The notes beneath the pieces were generated by a model, which saw only the letters and a program-made list of their open reading frames with translations, did not search any database and was not told the DNA's origin. DNA of 53,196 nucleotides, from the NCBI GenBank assembly GCA_947383005.1, contig CANDBT010000031.1, positions 1 through 53,196 on the forward strand. Reading direction: 5' to 3'. Shown here piece after piece: positions 42,083 to 53,196 of the stretch; position 1 is the first letter of the stretch, and each line of letters starts with the position of its first letter. The stretch is from an uncultured bacterium. GTDB taxonomy: Bacteria; Bacillota; Clostridia; Lachnospirales; Lachnospiraceae. Position numbers and translations under genes: made by a program.

Positions 42083-42874
42083 ATGGCGGATATGGAACAG
42101 AGCGAAAAGAACAGAAATTTTACCCGGCGAAATATCATTGCCGGGTTTTTGCTGTTGTTTATTGTTGCAGGTGGCGTGTTTTGGCTGGGGAAATGGCGGG
42201 AATCGCTAAAATATCAGGAGGAACAGCCTTCTCCGGAAGAGAGCCGGGAGACGGAAAGGATTGTGATAGAGACAGAACCGGAAACTGAGCCGGAGACAGA
42301 GCCGCCTTACGTTTCACCTATCGATTTTGAGGCCCTTTGGGAGGTGAATCCGGATACTATCGGATGGATTCGTGTTCCGGATACGGTGATTGATTATCCG
42401 ATTGTATATGATCCGGAAGATAATGAGCGGTATCTTCATTTGAATTTCCAGGGGCAGCAGAGCGTATATGGCGCGATTTATCTGGATTGCGACAGTGAGC
42501 CGGATTTTTCCGGACGCAATAATCCTATATATGGCCATCATATGAAAGACGGTTCCATGTTTAAAAGCCTGGAATATTTCAAAAATGAAGAATATTTTAA
42601 TGCACATCGCTATTTTGAAATATACACGCCGGAACGTACCATACATTTAAAAACGCTGGCTTGTTATTATAGCGGTGCGGATGGTATTGTGCGGAAAACC
42701 AAATTCAAATCCCAGGAGGAATTTGACCAGTGGACGCAGGACAGGCTGTCGCCCTGTGCTTTTGCCGAGTTCCCCCCAAAAGGCTTGAAATCGATGTTTG
42801 TGTTGGTGACATGCAGTTATGAAATGAAAAATGCCCGGACGCTGCTTTTTGCCGTAGAAACGGATGAAGATTAG
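42083..42874 (+). CDS. Class B sortase
   Basis: 263 residues from ATG at 42083 (AAGGGG six bases upstream); ATG at 42092 is an alternative. One N-terminal membrane anchor (NIIAGFLLLFIVAGGVFWLG), a Glu/Pro/Thr-rich stalk, then the sortase domain. The catalytic His lies in IYGHHMKDGSMF, the Cys in LVTCSYEM and the Arg in NARTLLFAV. Sortases join surface proteins to the cell wall. The two LPXTG proteins 5-15 kb away are candidate substrates, although many class B enzymes prefer other signals. Confidence 0.88.
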   Translation: MADMEQSEKNRNFTRRNIIAGFLLLFIVAGGVFWLGKWRESLKYQEEQPSPEESRETERIVIETEPETEPETEPPYVSPIDFEALWEVNPDTIGWIRVPDTVIDYPIVYDPEDNERYLHLNFQGQQSVYGAIYLDCDSEPDFSGRNNPIYGHHMKDGSMFKSLEYFKNEEYFNAHRYFEIYTPERTIHLKTLACYYSGADGIVRKTKFKSQEEFDQWTQDRLSPCAFAEFPPKGLKSMFVLVTCSYEMKNARTLLFAVETDED

Positions 42875-42886
42875 TGGGTATATGCG

Positions 42887-42917
42887 GTTACGCTCACAGA
42901 GAATCTGTGAGCGTAAC
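42887..42917 (+). terminator. Perfect hairpin behind the sortase gene
   Basis: GTTACGCTCACAGA pairs with TCTGTGAGCGTAAC (14 bp, loop GAA). There is no T-run. The GTTAC ends recall R2 repeats. Confidence 0.5.
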
Positions 42918-42918
42918 T

Positions 42919-42950
42919 GGAAAAAGGCCAATCAGTGAGGCGATTGGCCT
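42919..42950 (-). terminator. Terminator of the SARP-like gene, overlapping its stop codon
   Basis: On the minus strand AGGCCAATC, loop, GATTGGCCT then TTTTT. The TGA stop (42934-42932) of the gene lies at the foot of the right-hand stem, so the last codons form part of the terminator. Confidence 0.8.
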
Positions 42951-44170
42951 GAAGAAGAAAAATAACCAGCATTTTCCAGTGGGGTTACTGCCCGCAGGGA
43001 ATAGTGGATCATCAATTCTTTTCTCATATATAGTTTCTTGAATTTTCGTATAATCCGCTGCATAACAATCTCACTGTTTTCGTAGGAAGCTGAGGGCAGC
43101 AAGATCATATATTGGCTGATGCTGTAGCGGGTATAGACATCTCCATAACGCAGGGAAGAGACGACGGCATGATTTAGATGTTCCATAGCCCGGTTCAGAA
43201 TAGATGATTTGGGCAGGAATCCGTCTTCGCCTGTCAAAGTCAGCAGACACAAAAATAGCGATTCACCCGTCCGGGCGATGGCTCTTTGTTCAAGCTGATA
43301 GAGATCTTTGAATACGGGGAATTCGCATAAATATGCACCCGGATTTATTTTTGTTTCCTGCATGGATTCCTGAATCTGAGCTAAGTCCGTGACTATTCCG
43401 CGGGATTTGTTTTGGATCATCTTATATAAATCGGTGATTCGGGCGGAAGGGGTGATGGCAAACTCATTGTAAAAAGAGTCTGTCATGTTGCGATATTGTT
43501 CCAGGGCTTCGTTCTGAAGATTACATTGGTAGAGGGCATAAATCAAATAATAATGGAATTCTTCATTATATGCTTCGATTTGAACAGCATGGCGGCATAG
43601 GGCAACGATGGCTTCCCATTTTTCATCTTTGGCGAGAAGATCGATAGCATTTAAAGCAGACTGGACAAACAGTTCGTGATAGTGGCTGCTAATGGGGATA
43701 ACCCAAGGTTCCCAGGCTGATTTCGGTAAAAAATCTCCCTGGTACAGTTTCAAAGCCTGAGTCAGCAGGGAAAGCTTTTCTCTTTCGGTTATGCCGGGCT
43801 GCTGACTGAGTTGGCATAACTGTTCAAACTGGTGGGCATCCACGATAAGCGTCACTTCCGGGCTCCAGCAGTAAGCGCCTCGGTTTTGGATGAGAATTTG
43901 TGAAGTGGGAAGCTGGAAAATTTCCAAAATCTTCCGTGTACGGAAAATCAAGGTTTTTAAGGCATTGGCAGAGTTGACATCCTTGCCGTCAGGCCAAATC
44001 ACACGAATAAGTTCTTCTGAGGAAACATTTTTCTCATGGTAATAGGCCAGATATTCCAAAATATTCCAGGGCTTTTTTGCCTGCTGCGCCTTGCTGGAAA
44101 TAGAGCTGCCATTGACAGTCAGGCAAAAATCGCCGAGCATTTGTATTTGTATTGTAAAATTATTATCCAT
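42932..44170 (-). CDS. SARP/BTAD-type transcriptional regulator
   Basis: 412 residues from the ATG at 44170 (AGGTGA upstream); an in-frame extension to 44356 is hydrophobic and not protein-like. Residues 1-100 are a winged-helix DNA-binding domain (LGDFCLTVNG, then AKKPWNILEYLAYYH). Residues about 110-250 are BTAD-like helical repeats (LYQGDFLP, EAYNEEFHYYLIYALYQ). The C-terminal 130 residues resemble a degraded GGDEF-type domain (GDVYTRYSISQYMILLP). The signal sensed is unknown. It diverges from the ATP synthase operon. Confidence 0.85.
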   Translation of the reverse strand: MDNNFTIQIQMLGDFCLTVNGSSISSKAQQAKKPWNILEYLAYYHEKNVSSEELIRVIWPDGKDVNSANALKTLIFRTRKILEIFQLPTSQILIQNRGAYCWSPEVTLIVDAHQFEQLCQLSQQPGITEREKLSLLTQALKLYQGDFLPKSAWEPWVIPISSHYHELFVQSALNAIDLLAKDEKWEAIVALCRHAVQIEAYNEEFHYYLIYALYQCNLQNEALEQYRNMTDSFYNEFAITPSARITDLYKMIQNKSRGIVTDLAQIQESMQETKINPGAYLCEFPVFKDLYQLEQRAIARTGESLFLCLLTLTGEDGFLPKSSILNRAMEHLNHAVVSSLRYGDVYTRYSISQYMILLPSASYENSEIVMQRIIRKFKKLYMRKELMIHYSLRAVTPLENAGYFSSSGQSPH

Positions 44171-44287
44171 AAAATCACCTGTTCTTTCTTTTTTCATTAT
44201 AGTAAAAAAAGAAAAAGAAGTCCAGAAAAACATGAAAAAACGGAGACATTTTTGTAAAACCAATTTGGATTTTCTTTCGGTTGGCAA

Positions 44288-44316
44288 TAGACAAAACGGA
44301 AAAGATTGGGTATAAT
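44288..44316 (+). promoter_or_regulatory. Promoter of the ATP synthase operon
   Basis: TAGACA (44288-44293), 17 bp, TATAAT (44311-44316), about 35 bases before the first gene. Confidence 0.65.
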
Positions 44317-44350
44317 AAAAATGCGTGCAAAATGCGGAAAGAGGTGGCTT

Positions 44351-44779
44351 ATGCAATATCGAAAAAGTGTGTTCCGAAGTTTGGCAATGGTGACACAGTT
44401 AGGTTTGAGTGTTGTGACCCCCATCTTTTTGTGCATATTCATTGGGTATCAGATTGATTCTCATTTTGAGGTGAAGACCTTGATACCAATGTTGATTCTG
44501 GGAGTGCTTGCAGGAGGAAGATGCGCCTGGCGTTTAGCCATGAATACGTTGGAGCAGGATTGCCGGGAAGAAAGAAAGCTTCGCGAGGAGCTAAAGAGCC
44601 GCAGCCTGAGGACAGGAATCAGCAAACCGAAACAAGCCAGCCGTATCCGGAAAAGTGGGGAAAATCCCAATAAACCGGAGCGGGATCTTGTTTGGGGAAT
44701 CAATGAGGGACATACGGCGGACAGGGAGGCGGACGAAAATGGAGTTGCTGAGAAAATCAACAAAACGGCTTCTCTTTGA
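44351..44779 (+). CDS. AtpZ/AtpI-type small membrane protein
   Basis: 142 residues from ATG at 44351 behind GAGGTGG. Two membrane helices (about 11-34 and 43-60) match the AtpZ/AtpI pattern (LAMVTQLGLSVVTPIFLCIFIGYQID). The 75-residue hydrophilic, Arg/Lys/Glu-rich tail is longer than usual. AtpZ/AtpI proteins help ATP synthase assembly or Mg/Ca uptake. The 3' end overlaps the next gene by 41 bases. Confidence 0.8.
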   Translation: MQYRKSVFRSLAMVTQLGLSVVTPIFLCIFIGYQIDSHFEVKTLIPMLILGVLAGGRCAWRLAMNTLEQDCREERKLREELKSRSLRTGISKPKQASRIRKSGENPNKPERDLVWGINEGHTADREADENGVAEKINKTASL

Positions 44780-45251
44780 GATGTCCGTGGGAATTGTATT
44801 GTATAACCTGCTGCTGGGGGTGTTTGCATGTCTGATCATACCAAGAGCCTCTTATTCGCTGGCGTCGGTGCTAAAGGGGCTTTTGGCAGGAGCCATCGGG
44901 GCCGTGTTGATTTTGATTCATATGGCAGTAACGATGGAACGGGCGCTGGACAGCCAGAGCGAGAGCTATGCCAACAAAACCACGGTCATTCAAAGTTTAA
45001 TCCGCAAGATTGTACTGGTGGCGGCGATGCTTTTTTGCTGGCGGGCGCTTCAGGTGGATCTTTTGGCTATGGTTGTTGGTGTCATGGGACTGAAAGCGGG
45101 TGCATACCTGCAGCCACTGGTTCACAAAATTTTCGGAGGGGAGGATGGCCTGAAAGGTTCGCCCGAGCCTGAACAGTATCCGGAAGGAGCGCAGAGGGCA
45201 GAGTATGATGGGCAAGAATTTCAGGAAGGATTTTCTGATGAAAACACATGA
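44739..45251 (+). CDS. atpI: ATP synthase subunit I-like protein
   Basis: 170 residues from ATG at 44739, with GGGAGGCGG just upstream inside the preceding gene. Four hydrophobic segments (about 13-35, 44-64, 89-103, 107-125) and the typical place ahead of atpB mark it as an AtpI-like assembly factor for the c-ring. The acidic tail of about 40 residues (PEPEQYPEGAQ) is longer than in standard AtpI. Confidence 0.78.
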   Translation: MELLRKSTKRLLFEMSVGIVLYNLLLGVFACLIIPRASYSLASVLKGLLAGAIGAVLILIHMAVTMERALDSQSESYANKTTVIQSLIRKIVLVAAMLFCWRALQVDLLAMVVGVMGLKAGAYLQPLVHKIFGGEDGLKGSPEPEQYPEGAQRAEYDGQEFQEGFSDENT

Positions 45252-45324
45252 AACAACGGTTGATTTGCATGCGGGCATCTGCCCGCGGGACGGTTGTTAT
45301 TTTTAGAGGAAAGGAGGATGGTGT

Positions 45325-46026
45325 ATGGGGATGCTGATTTCCAATGAACCTGACTTTATGATACATGATGTATTGCACTATCAACTGTTTGGTCAGGATT
45401 TATACCTTACAACAACAACGATCGGGATGTGGATAATAACCATCATTATCTTGCTGCTTGCCATACTGGCAAGCAGGACAATGAAGAAAGCCTCGGATGT
45501 GCCGGGAGTGTTCCAGAACGTGTTGGAATATGCTTACGAAATGTTGGATAAAATGGCGGCAGGCATTCTGGGAGGATATTCCAAACGGTTTGTAAATTAC
45601 ATCGGGACGATTTTTCTATTCATCCTGTTTTGCAACCTCAGTGGGCTTTTGGGGCTTAGAGCGCCGACGGCAGATTTCGGTGTAACGTTTCTGTTGGGCA
45701 TGTTCACATTCTTTATCGTTAATTATCAGGGAATTAAGAATCGGAAAGTGCGTCATTTTACCAGCTTATTCGAGCCGACACCAATTTTATTTCCGATTAA
45801 TTTAATCGGAGAGCTGGCAAATCCGCTTTCGATTTCCCTGCGTCTGTTTGCCAATCTGCTATCAGGCGTGATTATTATGGGACTATGGTATGGAATGATG
45901 CCTATTTTGTTAGACATTGGTATTCCAGCGGCTCTTCATATTTATTGCGATGTATTTTCCGGCTGTATCCAGACTTATGTGTTCTGTATGCTGACTATGG
46001 TATACATTAATGATAAGATGGAATAG
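45325..46026 (+). CDS. atpB: ATP synthase subunit a
   Basis: 233 residues. Membrane protein with the key helix SLRLFANLLSGVIIMG carrying the essential Arg, and PINLIGELANPLS before it. It forms the ion half-channels. Ribosome site AAAGGAGG. A GCGGGCATCTGCCCGC hairpin precedes it. Confidence 0.95.
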   Translation: MGMLISNEPDFMIHDVLHYQLFGQDLYLTTTTIGMWIITIIILLLAILASRTMKKASDVPGVFQNVLEYAYEMLDKMAAGILGGYSKRFVNYIGTIFLFILFCNLSGLLGLRAPTADFGVTFLLGMFTFFIVNYQGIKNRKVRHFTSLFEPTPILFPINLIGELANPLSISLRLFANLLSGVIIMGLWYGMMPILLDIGIPAALHIYCDVFSGCIQTYVFCMLTMVYINDKME

Positions 46027-46047
46027 TTTAAACGGTAGTTTTATTAA

Positions 46048-46338
<291 letters not shown>

Positions 46339-46373
46339 GAATCGGGGGATAGTAACGAAAGGAGGCTTAAGAC

Positions 46374-46889
46374 TTGGATAGACTGATAGCATTTGATGCG
46401 CAGTTTCTGCATGATGCAATTCTGACCGGCATCAACGTCTTCATATTGTTCTTTGCCTTATCCTATCTGCTTTTTAATCCGGTGCGCAATGTACTGGAGG
46501 AGCGGAGAAAAAAGATCGCCGGACAGTTGGAGCAGGCGGCTAGCGACCAGAAGAGCGCCGCTGCATTAAAAGAAGAATATGAGGCAAAGCTTAAGGATGT
46601 AAACAAAGAGGCAGAGGGCATCCTGGAAGCGGCGCGAAAGAAGGCCAAGACCCGGGAGGCGGAAATCGTGCAGGAAGCCCGAACGGAGGCAGCCCGGATT
46701 CTTGAGCGGGCCAACCGTGAGATTGAGTTGGAAAAGAAGAAGGCTATAGACGACCTGAAACAGGATGTGGTCAATATTGCCGCGCTGATGGCTCAGAAGG
46801 CTGTGGGAAATTCTATTGACGTAAAAATTCAGGATGCTCTGATTGATGAGACTTTGAAAGAAATGGGTGAATATACATGGCAAAGCTAG
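46374..46889 (+). CDS. atpF: ATP synthase subunit b
   Basis: 171 residues from TTG at 46374, eight bases behind AAAGGAGG; no ATG fits as well. One N-terminal membrane helix (AILTGINVFILFFALSYLLF) is followed by a long charged coiled coil, the usual stator design. The 3' end overlaps atpH by 13 bases. Confidence 0.94.
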   Translation: MDRLIAFDAQFLHDAILTGINVFILFFALSYLLFNPVRNVLEERRKKIAGQLEQAASDQKSAAALKEEYEAKLKDVNKEAEGILEAARKKAKTREAEIVQEARTEAARILERANREIELEKKKAIDDLKQDVVNIAALMAQKAVGNSIDVKIQDALIDETLKEMGEYTWQS

Positions 46890-47425
46890 TATCAAAGGTG
46901 TACGGCGATGCGTTGTTTGAGACAGCCGTGGAAAAAGACACCGTGGATGTGCTTTATGAAGAGGCGTGTGCGTTGATCACCATTTTGAAGGACAATCCTG
47001 AGCTGACAGCATTGCTGAATAACCCTCAGATTGTCAATGAAGAAAAGGTTTCCATCATGGATCGGATTTTCTCAGGCAGGGTGTCGGATGAGCTGATGGG
47101 CTTACTGGCAATTATTGTCGAAAAAGGCAGGCAAAACGAAATGATTTCGATTTTTGCGTATTTTATCCAAAGGGTGAAGGAATACAAAAAAATCGGTTCC
47201 GTGTCTGTAGTCAGTGCGGTAGAGTTAAATAGCGGACAAAAAGACCGTCTGAGAAAAAAATTATTGGAGTCTACTGATTATGTAGCTTTTGAGATGGACT
47301 ATCAGGTGGATCCGTCTCTGATTGGCGGCATGACGATTCGTATCGGGGATCGGGTGGTGGACAACAGCATTAAGACACGGCTTTATGAGCTGAAAAGGGA
47401 GCTGCAGCAGCTTCAGCTGGCTTAG
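46877..47425 (+). CDS. atpH: ATP synthase subunit delta
   Basis: 182 residues. It starts inside atpF (MAKLVSKVYGDALFE). The conserved C-terminal part VDPSLIGGMTIRIGDRVVDNSIKTRL is clear. It links the stator to the top of F1. Confidence 0.95.
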   Translation: MAKLVSKVYGDALFETAVEKDTVDVLYEEACALITILKDNPELTALLNNPQIVNEEKVSIMDRIFSGRVSDELMGLLAIIVEKGRQNEMISIFAYFIQRVKEYKKIGSVSVVSAVELNSGQKDRLRKKLLESTDYVAFEMDYQVDPSLIGGMTIRIGDRVVDNSIKTRLYELKRELQQLQLA

Positions 47426-47430
47426 ATTAA

Positions 47431-48957
<1,527 letters not shown>

Positions 48958-48976
48958 GACGGGAGGAACATAAATC

Positions 48977-49846
48977 ATGGCATCCATGAGAGATATCAAG
49001 CGCAGAAGGGCGAGCATCCAGAGCACCGGCCAGATAACCAAGGCGATGAAGCTGGTGTCCACAGTCAAGCTGCAGAAATCCAGAACGAAAGCCGAAAGTT
49101 CCAAACCCTACTTTAACCAGATGTATGCTACCATTTCTGCTATGCTGGAGAGATCCGGCAATATGGAGCACAAATATCTTAGCGCCGGGGCTGAGGGGAA
49201 AAAGGCGGTAATAGCCATTACGTCTAACAGAGGTCTGGCAGGCGGTTATAACAACAATATTGTTAAGCTGATTATGGGTAATCCCGGGCTTGCGGCGGCG
49301 GATACAAAGATTTATGCTATTGGCCGCAAGGGACGCGACGGACTGGCCAGGAAGGGATATGAGATTGCTGCCGATTATTCGGAAGTAATCAATGAACCTC
49401 TATACCAGGACGCGGCGGATTTGACTGTGGAGCTTCTGGACGCTTTTGGACGGGGGGAGATCAGCGAGATTTATCTGGCTTATACTTTCTTTAAAAACAC
49501 GGTTGTCCATATCCCCAAGTTGGTAAAGCTGCTTCCTTTTGAGCGGGAGGCGGCGCAGGATAAGACGGACGAAGAGACAAAAGCCCGGGCTTTAATGAAT
49601 TATGAACCGAATGCCGAGGAAGTGCTGGATATGATCATCCCTAAGTATATGAGCAGTCTGATTTATGGAGCATTGTTGGAGGCAGTAGCCAGCGAAAACG
49701 GCGCTCGAATGAACGCTATGGATTCGGCTACAAATAATGCCGAGGAGATGTTGGGAAAGCTGGAGATTCAGTACAACCGAGCGCGTCAGGGTTCTATTAC
49801 TCAAGAGCTGACAGAAATTATCGCGGGCGCCAATGCAATCAGCTAG
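48977..49846 (+). CDS. atpG: ATP synthase subunit gamma
   Basis: 289 residues. N-terminal IKRRRASIQSTGQITKAMK and C-terminal YNRARQGSITQELTEIIAGA form the coiled-coil shaft. It is the central rotor stalk. Confidence 0.97.
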   Translation: MASMRDIKRRRASIQSTGQITKAMKLVSTVKLQKSRTKAESSKPYFNQMYATISAMLERSGNMEHKYLSAGAEGKKAVIAITSNRGLAGGYNNNIVKLIMGNPGLAAADTKIYAIGRKGRDGLARKGYEIAADYSEVINEPLYQDAADLTVELLDAFGRGEISEIYLAYTFFKNTVVHIPKLVKLLPFEREAAQDKTDEETKARALMNYEPNAEEVLDMIIPKYMSSLIYGALLEAVASENGARMNAMDSATNNAEEMLGKLEIQYNRARQGSITQELTEIIAGANAIS

Positions 49847-49883
49847 GAAATTTCGGAAAGGCTGTCCGGCAGAAGACAGATAA

Positions 49884-51401
<1,518 letters not shown>

Positions 51402-51412
51402 GGGGGACGTCT

Positions 51413-51811
51413 ATGGCTGATATGATGAAACTGACGGTGATTACTCCGGAGAAACAGTTTTATGAGGGTGAGGTATCTATGGTAGAGCTTGTAACTACCG
51501 AGGGAGCTATCGGTGTCTATCCCAATCATATTCCGTTGACCGCAGTAGTATCGCCGGGAGTGCTGACTATTCATGAAGCAGGCGAAAAAAAGCAGGCTTC
51601 GTTGATTTCGGGTTTCGTTACCATCCTGCCGGATGCGGTTACGATTATGGCGGAAGTGGCTGAGTGGCCGGATGAGATTGATTTTAACCGCGCCGAGGAG
51701 GCACGGGTACGTGCGGAGCGGCGTCTGGCTGCCAATGAGACCGGACTGGATACGTTGCGTGCGGAATTGGCGCTGAAGCGTGCCCTGGTGAGATTAGGGC
51801 TGAAACATTAG
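51413..51811 (+). CDS. atpC: ATP synthase subunit epsilon
   Basis: 132 residues. Beta-sandwich N-terminus (TVITPEKQFYEGEVSMVEL, EGAIGVYPNHIPL) and two C-terminal helices with many Arg/Ala. Inhibitory and coupling subunit; the last gene of the operon, with a terminator 26 bases on. Confidence 0.95.
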   Translation: MADMMKLTVITPEKQFYEGEVSMVELVTTEGAIGVYPNHIPLTAVVSPGVLTIHEAGEKKQASLISGFVTILPDAVTIMAEVAEWPDEIDFNRAEEARVRAERRLAANETGLDTLRAELALKRALVRLGLKH

Positions 51812-51836
51812 GACGTTGTACAATGAAAATTATGGA

Positions 51837-51879
51837 CTCCTGGCAGGAGATTGGTTATCTGCCGGGAGTTTCTGATTTT
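51837..51879 (+). terminator. Terminator of the ATP synthase operon
   Basis: CTCCTGGCAG (51837-51846) pairs with CTGCCGGGAG (51859-51868), one G-U pair, followed by TTTCTGATTTT. The next gene's likely ATG comes immediately after. Confidence 0.7.
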
Positions 51880-52980
51880 ATGGTGGAAATGGACATTATG
51901 AAGTTGCATAAAAACAAGCAATATTTGAAAATCGGGCTGGTTTTGCTGGCATTGACAGGGATTTTACAGATTTCAGCCAGGAATATAGCAGGTTTTTCCA
52001 CTTGGTATGCCCGCCATCTTTATCCAATGATTGTGGGGACTATTGGACGATTTTTTGGCATTTTTTCATTTTCGGTGGTAGAAATGATGCTCTATTTGCT
52101 TATTTTTGTTTTTGTTGTGTATGTTGTGCGTTTTTGGCGGCAACCATGGCGGCTTTTGTCCCGGATGGTGTTTTTGTCGGGAGTGCTGTTGCTCACTTAT
52201 ACTTGTAATTGTGGGATTAATTATTATGCTGTTCCATTCTCCCAATACGCAGGGTTGAAGACAGAGCCGCGCAAAAAAGAGGATTTATTGAAGCTGTGTG
52301 AGTATTTGATAGAAATGGTTAATGAAACGGCAACGGCAGAAAGTTATGGCGGAGCAGGTTTTTCACCCGGAAGCCGGGGTAATTGTCAGGCATGGCGGGA
52401 GGAAGCAGTCAGCGCTATGGCCGGAACTGCTTCGTCTTATCCGGTGTTGGCTGGTTATTATCCCAAGCCGAAACAGGTGGCGTTTTCCGATATTCTTTCC
52501 ATACAGCAATTATGCGGAATTTATTCCCCTTTTACTGTAGAAGCGAATTTTAACGGGGCTATGCCCGATTATAATATACCTCATACACTATGCCATGAAT
52601 TATCGCATCTCAAGGGGTTTATGAGAGAGGATGAGGCAAATTTTATCGGTTATTTGGCTTGTATAGGTTCGGAACGTCAGGTGTTTCGCTACAGCGGTTA
52701 CCTGACCGGTTGGGTTTATGCCGGGAATGCTTTGGCCGGAGTAGACGGAGAGGCTTACAGGGCTTTGCATCAGCGTCTTTGCGGTCAGGCCAAATCGGAT
52801 CTGCAAGGGAATAATGTTTTTTGGGATCAATATGAGGGGAAGGTAGCAGAAGCCGCAAATCAGGTCAATGATGTATATTTGAAAATGAATGATCAGAGCG
52901 ACGGTGTACAAAGCTATGGCCGGATGGTGGATTTAATGCTGGAGTATTATTGCCAGGAAGGTTTTGCCAATGAACGGTGA
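51880..52980 (+). CDS. DUF3810-type membrane zinc metalloprotease
   Basis: 366 residues if started at ATG 51880; the frame is open from 51823 but that stretch forms a terminator. ATG 51898 (MKLHKNK) is also plausible. Three hydrophobic segments lie in the first 130 residues. A soluble domain follows with HELSH (HExxH zinc motif) after NIPHTLC, and a downstream Glu-rich EDEANFIGYLA that may supply the third ligand. DUF3810 proteins are uncharacterised. Whether it is expressed by read-through from the atp operon or from its own start is unclear. Confidence 0.82.
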   Translation: MVEMDIMKLHKNKQYLKIGLVLLALTGILQISARNIAGFSTWYARHLYPMIVGTIGRFFGIFSFSVVEMMLYLLIFVFVVYVVRFWRQPWRLLSRMVFLSGVLLLTYTCNCGINYYAVPFSQYAGLKTEPRKKEDLLKLCEYLIEMVNETATAESYGGAGFSPGSRGNCQAWREEAVSAMAGTASSYPVLAGYYPKPKQVAFSDILSIQQLCGIYSPFTVEANFNGAMPDYNIPHTLCHELSHLKGFMREDEANFIGYLACIGSERQVFRYSGYLTGWVYAGNALAGVDGEAYRALHQRLCGQAKSDLQGNNVFWDQYEGKVAEAANQVNDVYLKMNDQSDGVQSYGRMVDLMLEYYCQEGFANER

Positions 52981-52986
52981 TAAATA

Positions 52987-53137
52987 GTAACAGTTCAGAC
53001 GGGGATCTTCTTGCCCGTCTAAGCCGGACAAGAAGCATCGGATGTCCATCCGATGTGGAATTTAACATGAATTTTGGCTTACAAGCAAGCTTGACGCCCA
53101 AAATTCACGTTAAATTCCCCGCCGTCTGAACTGTTAC
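52987..53137 (+). repeat. R2 repeat, full-length copy
   Basis: Outer arms GTAACAGTTCAGACGG and CCGTCTGAACTGTTAC are perfectly complementary. Inside: a GCCGGACAAGAAGCATCGG part, CATCGGATG/CATCCGATG hairpin, and ATTTAACATGAATTTTGG pairing with the CCAAAATTCACGTTAAAT stretch. It lies directly behind the metalloprotease gene. Confidence 0.8.
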
Positions 53138-53196
53138 AATAAATAGTTACTGATTTTATATAAATTGTGCCAATAGCATTGCCATATTGTTACAAA
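53138..53196. other. Window end, nothing recognised
   Basis: AT-rich, no gene or repeat visible. Confidence 0.5.

Noticed and set aside
44171-44356. 62-codon N-terminal extension of the SARP-like regulator
   Set aside because: It is hydrophobic and Phe-rich, spans the divergent promoter region and precedes a well-formed start at 44170.

Overview
The window looks like a chromosomal segment of a low-to-medium GC Gram-positive anaerobe of the Clostridia, most likely a Lachnospiraceae-type genome. The grounds are strong Shine-Dalgarno sites, sigma-A promoters with 17-bp spacers, LPXTG surface proteins with a class B sortase, an L10-type leader ahead of rplJ, and an F-type ATP synthase whose c subunit carries the sodium-binding residue set. 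The genus cannot be fixed from sequence alone.

Layout. 1-2.3 kb: accessory module with two identical operator/promoter units, small unknown genes, a 43-residue membrane peptide enclosed by long-range complementary arms, a ribbon-helix-helix protein and an IS30-type transposase. 2.5-2.9 kb: two convergent glycine tRNAs. 3-6.4 kb: HD-domain protein, a 41-residue membrane peptide with an acidic tail, orphan FeoA, MreB/Mbl. 6.6-9.6 kb: RecD2 helicase and ComF. 9.9-13.8 kb: rpmG-secE-nusG-rplK-rplA, then a leader-controlled rplJ-rplL, with two mRNA copies of the L1-stalk binding motif. 14-20.4 kb: EAL protein divergent from a cold-shock gene with an elaborate leader, uxaB under a CcpA-type site, a polysaccharide deacetylase and rarA. 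20.9-25 kb: rho, a membrane Ser/Thr kinase with an extracellular domain, and a VanX-like dipeptidase lipoprotein.

25.3-37.3 kb holds two very large paralogous LPXTG surface proteins. The first is split by a one-base frameshift. Both have the same promoter core, and they share a nearly identical 291-bp tract that suggests recent gene conversion. 37.5-41 kb: rpmE, a DUF1385 protein, prmC and prfA. 41.2-44.2 kb: an unknown gene, the class B sortase and a SARP/BTAD-like regulator on the minus strand. 44.3-51.8 kb: a complete F1Fo ATP synthase operon. The window ends with a DUF3810-type membrane metalloprotease and a repeat.

The spaces between genes are filled with at least four families of palindromic dispersed repeats. 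The most abundant (R1, nine copies) usually starts directly after the T-run of a terminator and in the same orientation. The most unusual items are the small-peptide module at 692-904, the R1 repeat/terminator association, the duplicated L1 sites, the two-hairpin cold-shock leader, and the frameshifted and converted adhesin pair.
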